A stretch of DNA of 41,485 nucleotides from Acidimicrobiales bacterium (GCA_029263235.1 JAJCXW010000098.1:1-41485); one strand, 5' to 3'. Positions 1 to 6,697 are shown, counted from the stretch's first letter. Notes: generated from the sequence alone by a model not told the origin. A program made the numbers and translations.

Positions 1-67
1 CCCATTCCTTCATCGCTGCCTCATCAGGCAACGTGTTCGCCGGCAGATTCTGATCAGTCATAGACAT
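1..67 (-). CDS. Start of an unidentified gene, cut by the window edge
   Basis: An ATG at 67 (minus strand) preceded by a GGAAGG ribosome-binding site opens a frame that runs 22 codons to the window edge without a stop. The visible peptide begins MSMTDQNLPANTLPDEAAMK and matches no family I recognise. It is on the same strand as the PIN/HTH pair upstream of it and may share their transcript. The call rests only on start, ribosome-binding site and open frame. Confidence 0.35.
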   Translation of the reverse strand, partial: MSMTDQNLPANTLPDEAAMKEW

Positions 68-289
68 GATCCTTCCCGGCCCACAGCCGTCAGCTACGGA
101 CCCTCAGATCACACCCGATACACAAAGTTTCTGACAGTCCCAGCGGGCTTCCGTAGTTGCAGACTTGGTGATCGAGCGTGGCGCAGTTTGCTCGCTCTGG
201 CTGGTGGCGTGCCGCTGTATGGAAGTGGACCAGATCGCGGTGGGTGCAAGTCTGAGAAGATGACAGATGCGCGGTGCGCTGATGCGGGG

Positions 290-883
290 CTACAGCTCGG
301 GGATGTTTTGGATCCATTGCTCGTCGGATCGGCGGTCGCGAATCGCGGCGACCGATCGTGACAGGCCGACCTCGCTCAATCGGTCGAGTAGCTCGTCGAA
401 CGACGTTGGGGGTTGGCTCAAGGCCGCCGCCTGCTTTGTGATTGCCATGATGACCTCGTCACGAGCGAACTCGAGCAGGTGTAGTACGAAGACGTCTGGG
501 CTCTGCGCCTCGATGCTGAACAGCTCGAGTGCCTCGCTGGGGAAGTCTCGAAGGTTGCTGGTGACGATCACGCCGGCATGACATCGGATGGCAGCAGCAA
601 CGACGTGCCGGTCATTCTCGTCCGGGAGCTTGATTGCTTCGACGAGCGGCTCGTAGCCGGTCACGAGGCAGTCTGGGACCGCCTTGATCATCTTCGCTCG
701 AGTTCGTTGGAGACGTTCGGGATCCAATGTCGGATTGACGCGAAGGACGCTCTCGAATACCTCGTCGAGGATCTCGTCTGTCCACTTGGCGCGAAACAAT
801 CCGTCGGCAGCCAGCCGGATGAGCAGATCCCGCAGCGACGCCGGATGCAGCACGTTGGCGTCATAGACAGCGGTGAATGCCAA
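290..883 (-). CDS. PIN-domain ribonuclease, toxin of a type II toxin-antitoxin pair
   Basis: A 197-residue PIN-domain protein, predicted Mg2+-dependent RNase toxin (VapC-like, of the longer PIN_3 type rather than the classic ~135-residue VapC). The acidic residues expected of the active site are visible: Asp8 in the opening strand (VYDANVL), Asp88 and Asp91 in LPDENDRHV, and Asp113 in TSNLRDF. Start is TTG at 883, one base after the stop codon (TGA, 887-885) of the HTH gene upstream, so translation is probably coupled. The C-terminal 70 residues are helical and unassigned. The antitoxin-first order is usual for type II modules. The RNA target cannot be told from sequence. Confidence 0.85.
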   Translation of the reverse strand: MAFTAVYDANVLHPASLRDLLIRLAADGLFRAKWTDEILDEVFESVLRVNPTLDPERLQRTRAKMIKAVPDCLVTGYEPLVEAIKLPDENDRHVVAAAIRCHAGVIVTSNLRDFPSEALELFSIEAQSPDVFVLHLLEFARDEVIMAITKQAAALSQPPTSFDELLDRLSEVGLSRSVAAIRDRRSDEQWIQNIPEL

Positions 884-884
884 G

Positions 885-1364
885 TCAGTACTCCAGGCCG
901 AGGTCCTCAGCCTCTGCGGTCAACTCGTCGAGCAAGGCTTGGCGATGGACATCGTCTCGTCGCTTGTAGGCCAAGACGTCGTCGAGTCGAATCCGGCGTC
1001 GGTTACCCACCCGCTTGAACGGGATCGCTCGATCATCTAGTAGCCCGACCAAGAAGGGCCGCGAGATATTCAACAGGTCTGCGGCCTGCTGGGTCGTCAC
1101 GTAACTGTGAACGGGGGCAACTGTCACGGCGTTGCCGTTCGCGAGCTCCGCAAGGATCTGCTGCAGCAGCTCAATCGCCGAAGCCGGTAGCGAAATCATC
1201 GGGCCATCGGGCTTGCCCGGCTCGTGGGCGCACAGCTGCAGCGATGACATCGCGTCTTCGTGGCCCCTGAGGTACGCCTGGAGCAAATCGATGGCCTGTG
1301 CTGCCTGTGCCGCCTCGTCTGGGGCCGCGTCTGTTTCGGTTACCTGGTTGGTCTCTGTGGTCAT
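885..1364 (-). CDS. HTH-domain antitoxin of the PIN toxin
   Basis: A 159-residue protein with an excisionase/MerR-like helix-turn-helix (HTH_17 type) at about residues 88-135: YVTTQQAADLLNISRPFL, then a basic patch at NRRRIRLDDVLAYKRR. The N-terminal 70 residues are Ala/Glu-rich and probably helical. The gene starts at ATG 1364 with GGTGAG just upstream and ends one base before the toxin. Role by analogy with this family: it binds its own promoter and neutralises the PIN toxin through its C-terminal tail. It is divergent from the CBASS operon across a 189 bp region holding a palindrome, so it could control both directions. That last point is inference. Confidence 0.8.
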   Translation of the reverse strand: MTTETNQVTETDAAPDEAAQAAQAIDLLQAYLRGHEDAMSSLQLCAHEPGKPDGPMISLPASAIELLQQILAELANGNAVTVAPVHSYVTTQQAADLLNISRPFLVGLLDDRAIPFKRVGNRRRIRLDDVLAYKRRDDVHRQALLDELTAEAEDLGLEY

Positions 1365-1481
1365 CTCACCGTCCTCTTGCGTCTACTTGGTAGCACGGCG
1401 AGCGGGCCAAGGGCGGCTCTTACTCGCGTGCTTCTCTGTCGGGCTTTCGTGATCTCATGATAGGATCTATTCGAAATAATC

Positions 1482-1521
1482 GCAATAAGTATTGCAAGTG
1501 CTACAGTCGCAGCAGTAGTAT
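1482..1521 (+). promoter_or_regulatory. Candidate CBASS promoter overlapped by a palindrome
   Basis: TTGCAA (1492-1497) and TAGTAT (1516-1521) are spaced 18 bp apart and resemble -35 and -10 boxes reading towards the CBASS operon at 1554. A perfect 14 bp palindrome, GCAATAAGTATTGC (1482-1495), covers the -35 box, as expected of a repressor site. The stretch is AT-rich against its surroundings. The binding protein is unknown; the divergent HTH antitoxin is the nearest candidate. Confidence 0.45.
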
Positions 1522-1553
1522 CACATGCGTGTAACTTCCCGAGGAGCCCCTCA

Positions 1554-2465
1554 ATGTCGACCGCCAACGTTCATTCCCTCGACCAGAGCCCGCCCGTTGC
1601 TGCTGGAACGCCGGGCGTCGCAGATTCGCGGTGGCTCCCGGACTCCTCATTCGATGACGCTTGGCACAGGATCGTTCTCCCCGGCGACACCAAGGAGCGT
1701 CTCGCTCGTCAGGCAGCGGCGACGATGCTCCTGCGACGAGACATTCCACAGTCGGCGCTCCCGCTGCATGGCATCGTCCTTCTCGCTGGGCTGCCCGGCA
1801 CTGGCAAGACCACGGTTGCTCGCGGGCTGGCAAGCCGGGTGGCCGCATCTATCGCCAACAGTCGTGTTGCCTACATCGAGATCGATCCGCACGAGCTGAC
1901 GTCGTCGTCGCTGGGTCGTAGCCAACGGGCCGTCGACGAACTCTTCAACTCGACCATCATGCCGGTCGCTGAACAGCACGTCACCGTCGTCCTGCTCGAT
2001 GAAGTCGAGACCCTCGCCACCGACCGAGCCGGCCTCAGCCGCGATGCCAACCCCATCGATGTCCATCGCGCGACCGACGCGGCGCTGACCAACCTCGACC
2101 GTCTCGCTGCGACCTGTGCCGACGTCTTGATAGTCGCCACAACGAACTTCGACGACGCAGTCGACGACGCCTTCATCAGCCGAGCCGACGTCGTCCACCG
2201 ATTCCCCCTTCCCGACACCAACGCTCGACGAGCGATCCTCGAGGACACAATCACAGCGATCGACCAGCAGTACCCCGGTGCTGCCAAATCCCTTCAGGAT
2301 CGCCGCTTTGACGAAGTCGTCGCCGCCGGCGAGGGGCTCGATGGACGGACACTCCGCAAGGCTGTCGCTGCAGCAGCCGCGATGCACCCAGCCCTCAACT
2401 TCGATGCGCTCACCATCGATCACCTCATCGCAGCCATCACCGAGGCACGGGAGTTCCGACAGTGA
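1554..2465 (+). CDS. cap6: TRIP13/Pch2-like AAA+ ATPase of type III CBASS (Cap6)
   Basis: A 303-residue AAA+ ATPase. Walker A is GLPGTGKT (79-86), Walker B is VVLLDEVE with Asp149 and Glu150, sensor 1 is ATTNF with Asn197, a putative arginine finger lies in AFISRAD (about 209), and a sensor-2 arginine in GRTLRKAV. Bacterial TRIP13 homologues remodel the HORMA protein from its closed, activating form back to the open form, which switches the CD-NTase off. The assignment relies on the motifs plus the HORMA, CD-NTase and NucC genes that follow. ATG at 1554 has a GAGGAG ribosome-binding site. The gene overlaps the next by 4 bp (GTGA). It is first in the operon, unlike the E. coli MS115-1 order as I recall it (cdnC, HORMA, TRIP13, nucC). 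Confidence 0.9.
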   Translation: MSTANVHSLDQSPPVAAGTPGVADSRWLPDSSFDDAWHRIVLPGDTKERLARQAAATMLLRRDIPQSALPLHGIVLLAGLPGTGKTTVARGLASRVAASIANSRVAYIEIDPHELTSSSLGRSQRAVDELFNSTIMPVAEQHVTVVLLDEVETLATDRAGLSRDANPIDVHRATDAALTNLDRLAATCADVLIVATTNFDDAVDDAFISRADVVHRFPLPDTNARRAILEDTITAIDQQYPGAAKSLQDRRFDEVVAAGEGLDGRTLRKAVAAAAAMHPALNFDALTIDHLIAAITEAREFRQ

Positions 2466-2917
2466 CAACGCTCGCCCGCCGCTACGCGGCCGTTCCCAAG
2501 CGCACCTCTTCCGAGACCTGGCGCGCCATCACAGAACACCTCCCCACCTCCACCGAACGAGCTCACTTCGAGGCCGCGACCAACGCCGCCGCAGTGCTCA
2601 TCGCCGACTCAGTGACGGCAACCACGCCCATAGTGCTCACCGGTGCTGGACCACGCGTTCATCTCTACACCGTCCACGGCGACGATGCCATCAGCGGACA
2701 CAACGTCAACGAAGCCACCGTCGCGAATCTCTCCTTCTCGGACGACTGGACTCTCTATCTACCCGACCACCCAGACGAACCAGGCCTCATCGCCGGGCTC
2801 GTGACGACCCCTCACATTAAGATCGGCCAACCCCCCTCAGCAAACGAAACCAATGCCGCCGCACCAACGCGATCCCGGGTCGGCGTGATTGACCTCACTG
2901 CCTTGGAGCCACGATGA
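2462..2917 (+). CDS. Small CBASS accessory protein, possibly a divergent second HORMA (Cap8-like)
   Basis: A 151-residue cytoplasmic protein with no signal peptide or membrane helix. It starts at GTG 2462, overlapping the TRIP13 stop by 4 bp, and its own stop overlaps the HORMA start by 4 bp (ATGA), so it is surely part of the operon. Visible parts are a helical N-terminus (TSSETWRAITEHL), a middle strand-rich stretch (PIVLTGAGPRVHLYTVHGDD), and an extended polar C-terminal tail from about residue 118 ending RVGVIDLTALEPR. Some type III systems, such as P. aeruginosa, carry a second, divergent HORMA protein that partners the canonical one. Position and size suggest this is that partner, and its tail could be a closure peptide. 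I cannot show a HORMA fold from sequence alone. Confidence 0.6.
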   Translation: MTTLARRYAAVPKRTSSETWRAITEHLPTSTERAHFEAATNAAAVLIADSVTATTPIVLTGAGPRVHLYTVHGDDAISGHNVNEATVANLSFSDDWTLYLPDHPDEPGLIAGLVTTPHIKIGQPPSANETNAAAPTRSRVGVIDLTALEPR

Positions 2918-3426
2918 GCACCGTCCACGTCGGATCCCATACCCACACAACCACCTACGTCGCCACGAACCTGCTCCGAAGTCTCCGACAGCTCATTTCC
3001 GCAGCCGGTCTCGACCCGACCAAGTTCATGAGCAACTGGTCTATGTGGGAAGACGGAGTCGCTCACTGGCTCAGCCAACGCGGGCTCGATGCCTTGGTCC
3101 TTGAAATCTACGACCCCACCGACACAGTCGACGATCGTCGCGGCCGATTCGACTTCACGCTCGACTACTCCTACGGCGGCGACGGCGACCTATGGATCGA
3201 CCCCGACATCATCTCGTTCACCGTGAAGAAGAGCGGGTCCTACCCATCACAATGCCGATACCGACTGGTTGCCATGACCTCATCATTTGCCACCGATCCA
3301 CCGAGCGGCAACTGGACCTCGGTGTCGCTCCGATCGACGGCCGGCTTCACCAAACACAACGCGGGAACCTCTGTGGCAGGCGGGTCGACCGCCGCATCGC
3401 TGAGCTACTACCGGAAAGCGAGCTGA
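2914..3426 (+). CDS. cap7: Bacterial HORMA-domain protein of type III CBASS (Cap7)
   Basis: A 170-residue protein resembling the bacterial HORMA family found beside CD-NTases. The N-terminus has the typical form of a beta-strand followed by a long helix: THTTTYVATNLLRSLRQLI, then GLDP and a W-rich stretch (NWSMWEDGVAHWL). The C-terminal third (about 115-170) is Ser/Thr/Gly-rich and would correspond to the mobile safety-belt segment. In this family the closed form, bound to a peptide that signals infection, binds and activates the CD-NTase, and TRIP13 reverses this. It starts at ATG 2914 within an ATGA overlap and ends one base before the CD-NTase start. Identification leans on both sequence form and operon context. 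Confidence 0.85.
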   Translation: MSTVHVGSHTHTTTYVATNLLRSLRQLISAAGLDPTKFMSNWSMWEDGVAHWLSQRGLDALVLEIYDPTDTVDDRRGRFDFTLDYSYGGDGDLWIDPDIISFTVKKSGSYPSQCRYRLVAMTSSFATDPPSGNWTSVSLRSTAGFTKHNAGTSVAGGSTAASLSYYRKAS

Positions 3427-3427
3427 C

Positions 3428-4342
3428 ATGTTGATGACCGTGGCCGAGGCCTTCAAGAATTTCCGCTCCAACCTCGAACCCACCAAGAGCGAAGCCGACG
3501 ACGCGGCAAACCGTCAGCAGAAGATCCGCTCTCAAGTCGAAACCGACATTGGAGTCACCAACAGCTTCCTCACGGGCTCTTACGCGCGCAGCACCGCAGT
3601 TCGCCCCCTCAAGGACGTCGACATCATGGTGGTGCTCGCCGAGAGCGAACGCACGTACACCGACGAGGCTCCGTCGAGGATCCTCGACGAGATCGCTTCG
3701 ATCCTTGAACCGCACTACCCGGGGCGGGTCACTTCGCAGGATCGCAGCGTCATGGTCGAGTTCGGCGTACAAATCGTCGACGACACCTCGGACAAGGTTG
3801 TATCTGTCGACGTCGTTCCTGCCTTCTCCGACGGAGCCCACTACACGATCCCCGACGTACGCACCGGGCAGTGGATGGCGACCAACCCAAAGGTCCACCA
3901 GGAGATCGCAACCGCCTGCAACAACGAGTTGTCAGGTCACTGGGTGCCGATGGTCAAGATGATTAAGAAGGCGAACAGCCATGCCGGCGATAGCGCGGGG
4001 AGCAAGCCGGTCAAGCCGTCCTTCCTACTGGAGGTGATGGCTCACAAGCTGCTCGTGGGCCCATGGACCGGGACTCTCCCGCTTGAGCTGCGGGCGTTCT
4101 TCGCCTCGGCGGCTGATCTGATCGACCAGCCATGGCCTGATCCCGCTGGTCTCGGCCCGAACGTCAGCGACCGGCTCCACGCATCCCCGAGCGAACTCGT
4201 GGCAGCGAAGGCATGGTTGCGGGACACCGTGGCGACGTGCGACCTCGCGCTTCGACAGGATCGCAACGGACAGACGGGTGCCGCGCTCGATGCATGGCAA
4301 GGGTTGTTCGGGCCGCTCTTCACAAAGACCAAACCAAGCTGA
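3428..4342 (+). CDS. CD-NTase (cGAS/DncV-like nucleotidyltransferase), CBASS signal synthase
   Basis: A 304-residue nucleotidyltransferase of the SMODS/CD-NTase type. The pol-beta-like active site is complete: Gly50-Ser51 in LTGSYARSTAV, Asp63 and Asp65 in LKDVDIMVVL, and the third acid Asp128 in VVSVDVVPAF. The C-terminal half (about 155-300) is the helical domain (WVPMVKMIKKAN). It should make a cyclic oligonucleotide after HORMA activation. Because the downstream effector is NucC, which responds to cyclic tri-AMP, cAAA is the likely product. Clade C and D enzymes are the usual partners of HORMA/TRIP13, and I cannot choose between them by eye. ATG 3428 is taken; ATG 3434 is possible. Confidence 0.92.
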   Translation: MLMTVAEAFKNFRSNLEPTKSEADDAANRQQKIRSQVETDIGVTNSFLTGSYARSTAVRPLKDVDIMVVLAESERTYTDEAPSRILDEIASILEPHYPGRVTSQDRSVMVEFGVQIVDDTSDKVVSVDVVPAFSDGAHYTIPDVRTGQWMATNPKVHQEIATACNNELSGHWVPMVKMIKKANSHAGDSAGSKPVKPSFLLEVMAHKLLVGPWTGTLPLELRAFFASAADLIDQPWPDPAGLGPNVSDRLHASPSELVAAKAWLRDTVATCDLALRQDRNGQTGAALDAWQGLFGPLFTKTKPS

Positions 4343-4352
4343 GGCACAGACA

Positions 4353-5129
4353 GTGACTTCTCACTTGACATCAGGAAGCAACGGCTTCGATTTCACGGAG
4401 GCGCTGCGATATCGCCAGGCCACGCTCCAGGCCAGCCTCGCCGAAGGACGGACGGTCCATGACCATCCGACCGCTAGCGGAGACCACAGCGAACTCGACT
4501 GGCGCGGAACCCTGGGTCGCTTCCTGCCGCAGCGCTACCGGATCTCACACGGGAAGGTCGTAGATGCCGAGGGCGCGACCAGCGATGCGATCGACATCAT
4601 CATTCACGATGCGCAATACACGCCGATCCTCTTCCAACGCGAAGCCGGCGACGAGGGCTCCATTACCGTTCCCGCCGAGAGCGTCTACGCCGTCCTCGAA
4701 GCAAAACCCAAGATGGACAAGTCGTACCTCGAGTACGCGGCCGACAAGGTTCAGTCGGTGCGAAGACTCCATCGAACATCAATGACGATTACCCACGCTG
4801 GCGGGAGCTTCGACCCCAAGCCTCTCCACCGAATCATCGGGGGAATCGTCTCCGATAGCTGTGGGTGGAGTCCCTGTCTCGGCCAACCGTTCGAACAGAC
4901 AATCGCTGGGTTGGCCGACGAACGCGTGCTGGACCTCGGATGTGCTCTCGGGGGCGGGGCGTTCGAACTGATCCCACCTGCGACACCAACAGACGAACCT
5001 GGCCTCGAGCTCTCACCGTCGGACCTGACACTCATGTTCTTCCTGGTCCGGCTCTTTCGCCGACTCCAGAGCATCGGAACCGCACCCGCCATTGACATTG
5101 AGGCGTATGCATCGGCAGTGCTCAGTTGA
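4353..5129 (+). CDS. nucC: NucC, cAAA-activated DNA endonuclease effector of CBASS
   Basis: A 258-residue PD-(D/E)xK nuclease closely resembling E. coli NucC (241 residues). The catalytic set is Asp81 in IDIIIHD and Glu116/Lys118 in VLEAK, preceded by PAESVYA. The stretch KVQSVRRLHRTSMTI (132-146) and the following THAGGSF are near-copies of NucC. Residues that bind cyclic tri-AMP in E. coli NucC (Arg53, Tyr81, Thr226, from memory) have counterparts at Arg61 (FLPQRY), Tyr89 (DAQYTP) and Thr243 (SIGTAP). NucC trimers pair into hexamers on cAAA binding and degrade host and phage DNA, killing the infected cell. GTG 4353 follows GAGG at 4341 and the CD-NTase stop by 10 bp; an earlier ATG at 4278 would overlap the CD-NTase by 65 bp. 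Confidence 0.95.
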   Translation: MTSHLTSGSNGFDFTEALRYRQATLQASLAEGRTVHDHPTASGDHSELDWRGTLGRFLPQRYRISHGKVVDAEGATSDAIDIIIHDAQYTPILFQREAGDEGSITVPAESVYAVLEAKPKMDKSYLEYAADKVQSVRRLHRTSMTITHAGGSFDPKPLHRIIGGIVSDSCGWSPCLGQPFEQTIAGLADERVLDLGCALGGGAFELIPPATPTDEPGLELSPSDLTLMFFLVRLFRRLQSIGTAPAIDIEAYASAVLS

Positions 5130-5186
5130 CCGATGCCGAGTGAGCAAGAGTCGGCGTGCGATGGCGGGCGGACTCACGGTCGCCAG

Positions 5187-5402
5187 CATCCCTACTTTCG
5201 CTCCGGAGTAGAGTTGATCAGCGGTAACCAGCGGATAGCGCCGGTCAACGTTTGCCCAGGTCAGAGGGCAGAAACGGACACCAACGGACATCTGTGGACA
5301 AGTCCGAATCAGACCCACGACATCTTCGAAGGCACCGAACAGTTCCAGCAGCTCGTGATCAGCCGGGCCATCTCAGGATTGCGGGTCGAGTGATCTGACA
5401 TG
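5187..5402 (+). repeat. Junction repeat copy 1 (arm, core and acyl-CoA dehydrogenase 3' tail)
   Basis: The first of three related copies. The left arm begins CATCCCTACTTTCG with a short stem, followed by GTAACCAGCGGA and GTCAGAGGGCA blocks shared with copy 3, and a run of GGACA direct repeats (5274-5300) like recombinase arm sites. The core CATCTTCGAAGGCAC (5321-5335) is identical in all copies. To the right it continues as the end of an acyl-CoA dehydrogenase gene, and similarity to copy 2 persists 9 bp beyond the stop codon. It follows the CBASS operon directly. The structure fits a junction left by site-specific integration. No integrase gene is in the window. Confidence 0.75.
5316..5393 (+). 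pseudogene. Duplicated 3' end of an acyl-CoA dehydrogenase gene
   Basis: Twenty-five codons and a stop encode a peptide starting HDIFEGTEQFQQLVISRAIS and ending GLRVE. This is the conserved C-terminal signature of acyl-CoA dehydrogenases (compare IFEGTxxIQ). No dehydrogenase body precedes it: the frame upstream is repeat arm. It is best read as the original chromosomal gene end displaced by an integrated element. The only dehydrogenase gene in the window (21767-22888) ends differently, so the parent gene lies outside. Confidence 0.75.
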
Positions 5403-5600
5403 CGGTTATGTGGTCGGTGGTCGCCGAAGCTCCACAGCTCGGAGGGGGGCCGTCGCAGGATTCGCCTTCGGTTCCATCCCTACTCTCGTCTCCGAAGAGC
5501 TCTCTGACAGGGTGAGTTTCGACGAGGATAGGCGGTGATCCAGGCGTGAGCGGAGTGTGATTTGCGAAGCTCGTGCCCAGTCGAGCCGGTTAGTGCGACA

Positions 5601-5927
5601 ATGGGAGCCATGGCAGCCACCGGGACTATCGAGATGGACGGACGGGTGATCGACGATGCGCACTTGGCGCGGCTGTGCCAGCGGTTCGGTGTAGCCGAAC
5701 TAGCTGTCTTCGGCTCAGTGGCTCGAGGTGATGCGTCGCCCGACAGCGACATCGATCTGCTCTATAAGTTGGCTCCTGGGTCGCGTCTTGGGTTCGATCT
5801 GTTCGATCTCGAAGATGCCCTGGCCGAAGTGTTCGGTCGGCCGGTCGACTTGGTCTCCAAGGACGCCGTCCATCGGCTGATGCGAGAGCGTGTCCTCGCT
5901 GACGCGGTCATTGTCTATGCAGCGTGA
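5601..5927 (+). CDS. mntA: MntA-type minimal nucleotidyltransferase antitoxin
   Basis: A 108-residue MNT-domain protein. The nucleotidyltransferase signature is FGSVARGDASPDSDIDLLY, with the GS motif and the two Asp of DSDIDL. Family members neutralise the partner HEPN RNase by adding AMP units to a tyrosine of its RX4HXY motif. The start is not certain: ATG 5601 is used and ATG 5610 is equally possible. The gene overlaps hepT by 11 bp. The pair is the only cargo between repeat copies 1 and 2, so the two genes appear to have been captured as one cassette. Confidence 0.88.
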   Translation: MGAMAATGTIEMDGRVIDDAHLARLCQRFGVAELAVFGSVARGDASPDSDIDLLYKLAPGSRLGFDLFDLEDALAEVFGRPVDLVSKDAVHRLMRERVLADAVIVYAA

Positions 5928-6261
5928 TCGGCTTCTCGTCGCGGAGATGATCGATGCGGCAACTCGGGTGGTCGAGTTGGTTGGTGAGCGGTCGGCTGAG
6001 GACCTCGAAGCCGACGACCTCCGGCGAGAGGCTGTTTTCTGGAACTTGACTGTGTTGGGCGAGGCAGCCAGCCAAGTCTCGGCAGAGCTCAAGAAGTCTC
6101 AGACTGAAGTTACGTGGAGCGATCCGGTCCGGCTCCGGAACAGGCTCGTGCACGGCTACTGGTCGGTTGAGATGGAGGTTGTTGTTGCCACAGCATCAGA
6201 CGACCTTCCGCCGCTCGTGGAACAGCTCCGAGCGATCCGGGAATTGCAGCCCGAGGAATAG
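5917..6261 (+). CDS. hepT: HepT-type HEPN RNase toxin (DUF86)
   Basis: A 114-residue, all-helical HEPN-domain protein. The catalytic and modified motif RX4HXY is present as RNRLVHGYW near residue 73, in which His is the RNase residue and Tyr is the residue AMPylated by MntA in characterised systems. The N-terminus MQRDRLLVAEMIDAATRV is typical of DUF86. ATG 5917 lies inside the end of mntA, giving coupled translation. A longer start at ATG 5890 would add nine residues but lacks the usual DUF86 beginning. Repeat copy 2 starts 25 bp after its stop. Confidence 0.88.
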   Translation: MQRDRLLVAEMIDAATRVVELVGERSAEDLEADDLRREAVFWNLTVLGEAASQVSAELKKSQTEVTWSDPVRLRNRLVHGYWSVEMEVVVATASDDLPPLVEQLRAIRELQPEE

Positions 6262-6286
6262 CCCCAGGACGCAAGCCGGTGCCCGC

Positions 6287-6502
6287 CTACCCCTACTTTT
6301 CCAGAAACGTAGGGGTGGTCAGCCATTCGCAGCGGACACCAGCGGTGATCAGTTCCGCAGGTCAGATGGCACAAACGGCCACACCGGCCACCAGTGGACA
6401 CGTCCAAATCAGGCCCACGACATCTTCGAAGGCACCGAGCAGATCCAGCAGCTCGTGATCAGCCGGGCCATCTCGGGCCTGCGTATCGAGTGATCTGACA
6501 TG
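6287..6502 (+). repeat. Junction repeat copy 2 (arm, core and acyl-CoA dehydrogenase 3' tail)
   Basis: Second copy of the junction repeat. The arm opens with a hairpin made of CCCCTAC (from 6289) and GTAGGGG (6309-6315), then AGGTCAGATGGCACAAACGG and AGTGGACA/CGTCCAAATCAGGCCC blocks that parallel copies 1 and 3. The core CATCTTCGAAGGCAC is at 6421-6435, exactly 1100 bp after the core of copy 1. The dehydrogenase tail and the first 9 bp after its stop (TCTGACATG) match copy 1; similarity then stops. The left arm is much more diverged from copy 1 than core and tail are. Confidence 0.75.
6416..6493 (+). pseudogene. Second duplicated 3' end of an acyl-CoA dehydrogenase gene
   Basis: Encodes HDIFEGTEQIQQLVISRAIS and GLRIE plus a stop, differing from the first tail by two residues (Ile for Phe, Ile for Val). 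As with the first tail, no dehydrogenase body precedes it. Its closer agreement with the usual family ending (EQIQ) suggests this may be the original chromosomal gene end, with the first tail brought by an element. Confidence 0.75.
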
Positions 6503-6528
6503 GGGATTTGTTGATCACCGCCGCAAGG

Positions 6529-6558
6529 GTGACCAGCAGACGACGGCGGTCACAATTT
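6529..6558 (+). repeat. Degenerate fragment of the junction-repeat arm
   Basis: The stretch beginning GTGACCAGCAGACGACGGCG and ending CACAATTT aligns by eye with the arm segments at 5224 (GTAACCAGCGGATAGCGCCG) and 14643 (GTAACCAGCGGACGGCGTCG). It lacks core and tail. It may be a remnant of a further copy upstream of hipBA. The match is short and imperfect. Confidence 0.35.
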
Positions 6559-6635
6559 GGGACAGTGCGTACTGTGTGTGGTTCTCGGCGCTGCCGAATG
6601 CTCTTGCGGTTGCCCAGTCGCCACATATATGGCGC

Positions 6636-6669
6636 TATAGTGCTGTTTTAGAGCTATAACAGCGTTATA
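6636..6669. promoter_or_regulatory. Candidate HipB operator: interrupted inverted repeat
   Basis: TATAGTGCTGTT (6636-6647) and AACAGCGTTATA (6658-6669) form an imperfect inverted repeat (10 of 12 positions) with a 10 bp spacer, 28 bp upstream of hipB. The surrounding AT-rich stretch from 6624 would hold the promoter. An operator at this place fits the known autorepression of hipBA by HipB. Confidence 0.6.
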
Positions 6670-6697
6670 CTGCCTCCCCTACTACTGGAGGGAGAGT

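Noticed and set aside
68-289. Possible small Cys/His-rich gene on the minus strand left of the PIN toxin
   Set aside because: No start with ribosome-binding site, no complete zinc-finger or HNH pattern, and it overlaps the start of the partial gene at the edge. Nothing supported.
5133-5393. An 86-codon frame ending in the acyl-CoA dehydrogenase signature, as a possible small gene
   Set aside because: Only the last 26 residues are protein-like; the rest is repeat arm, and the equivalent frame in copy 2 has a different upstream sequence. Treated as a gene tail.
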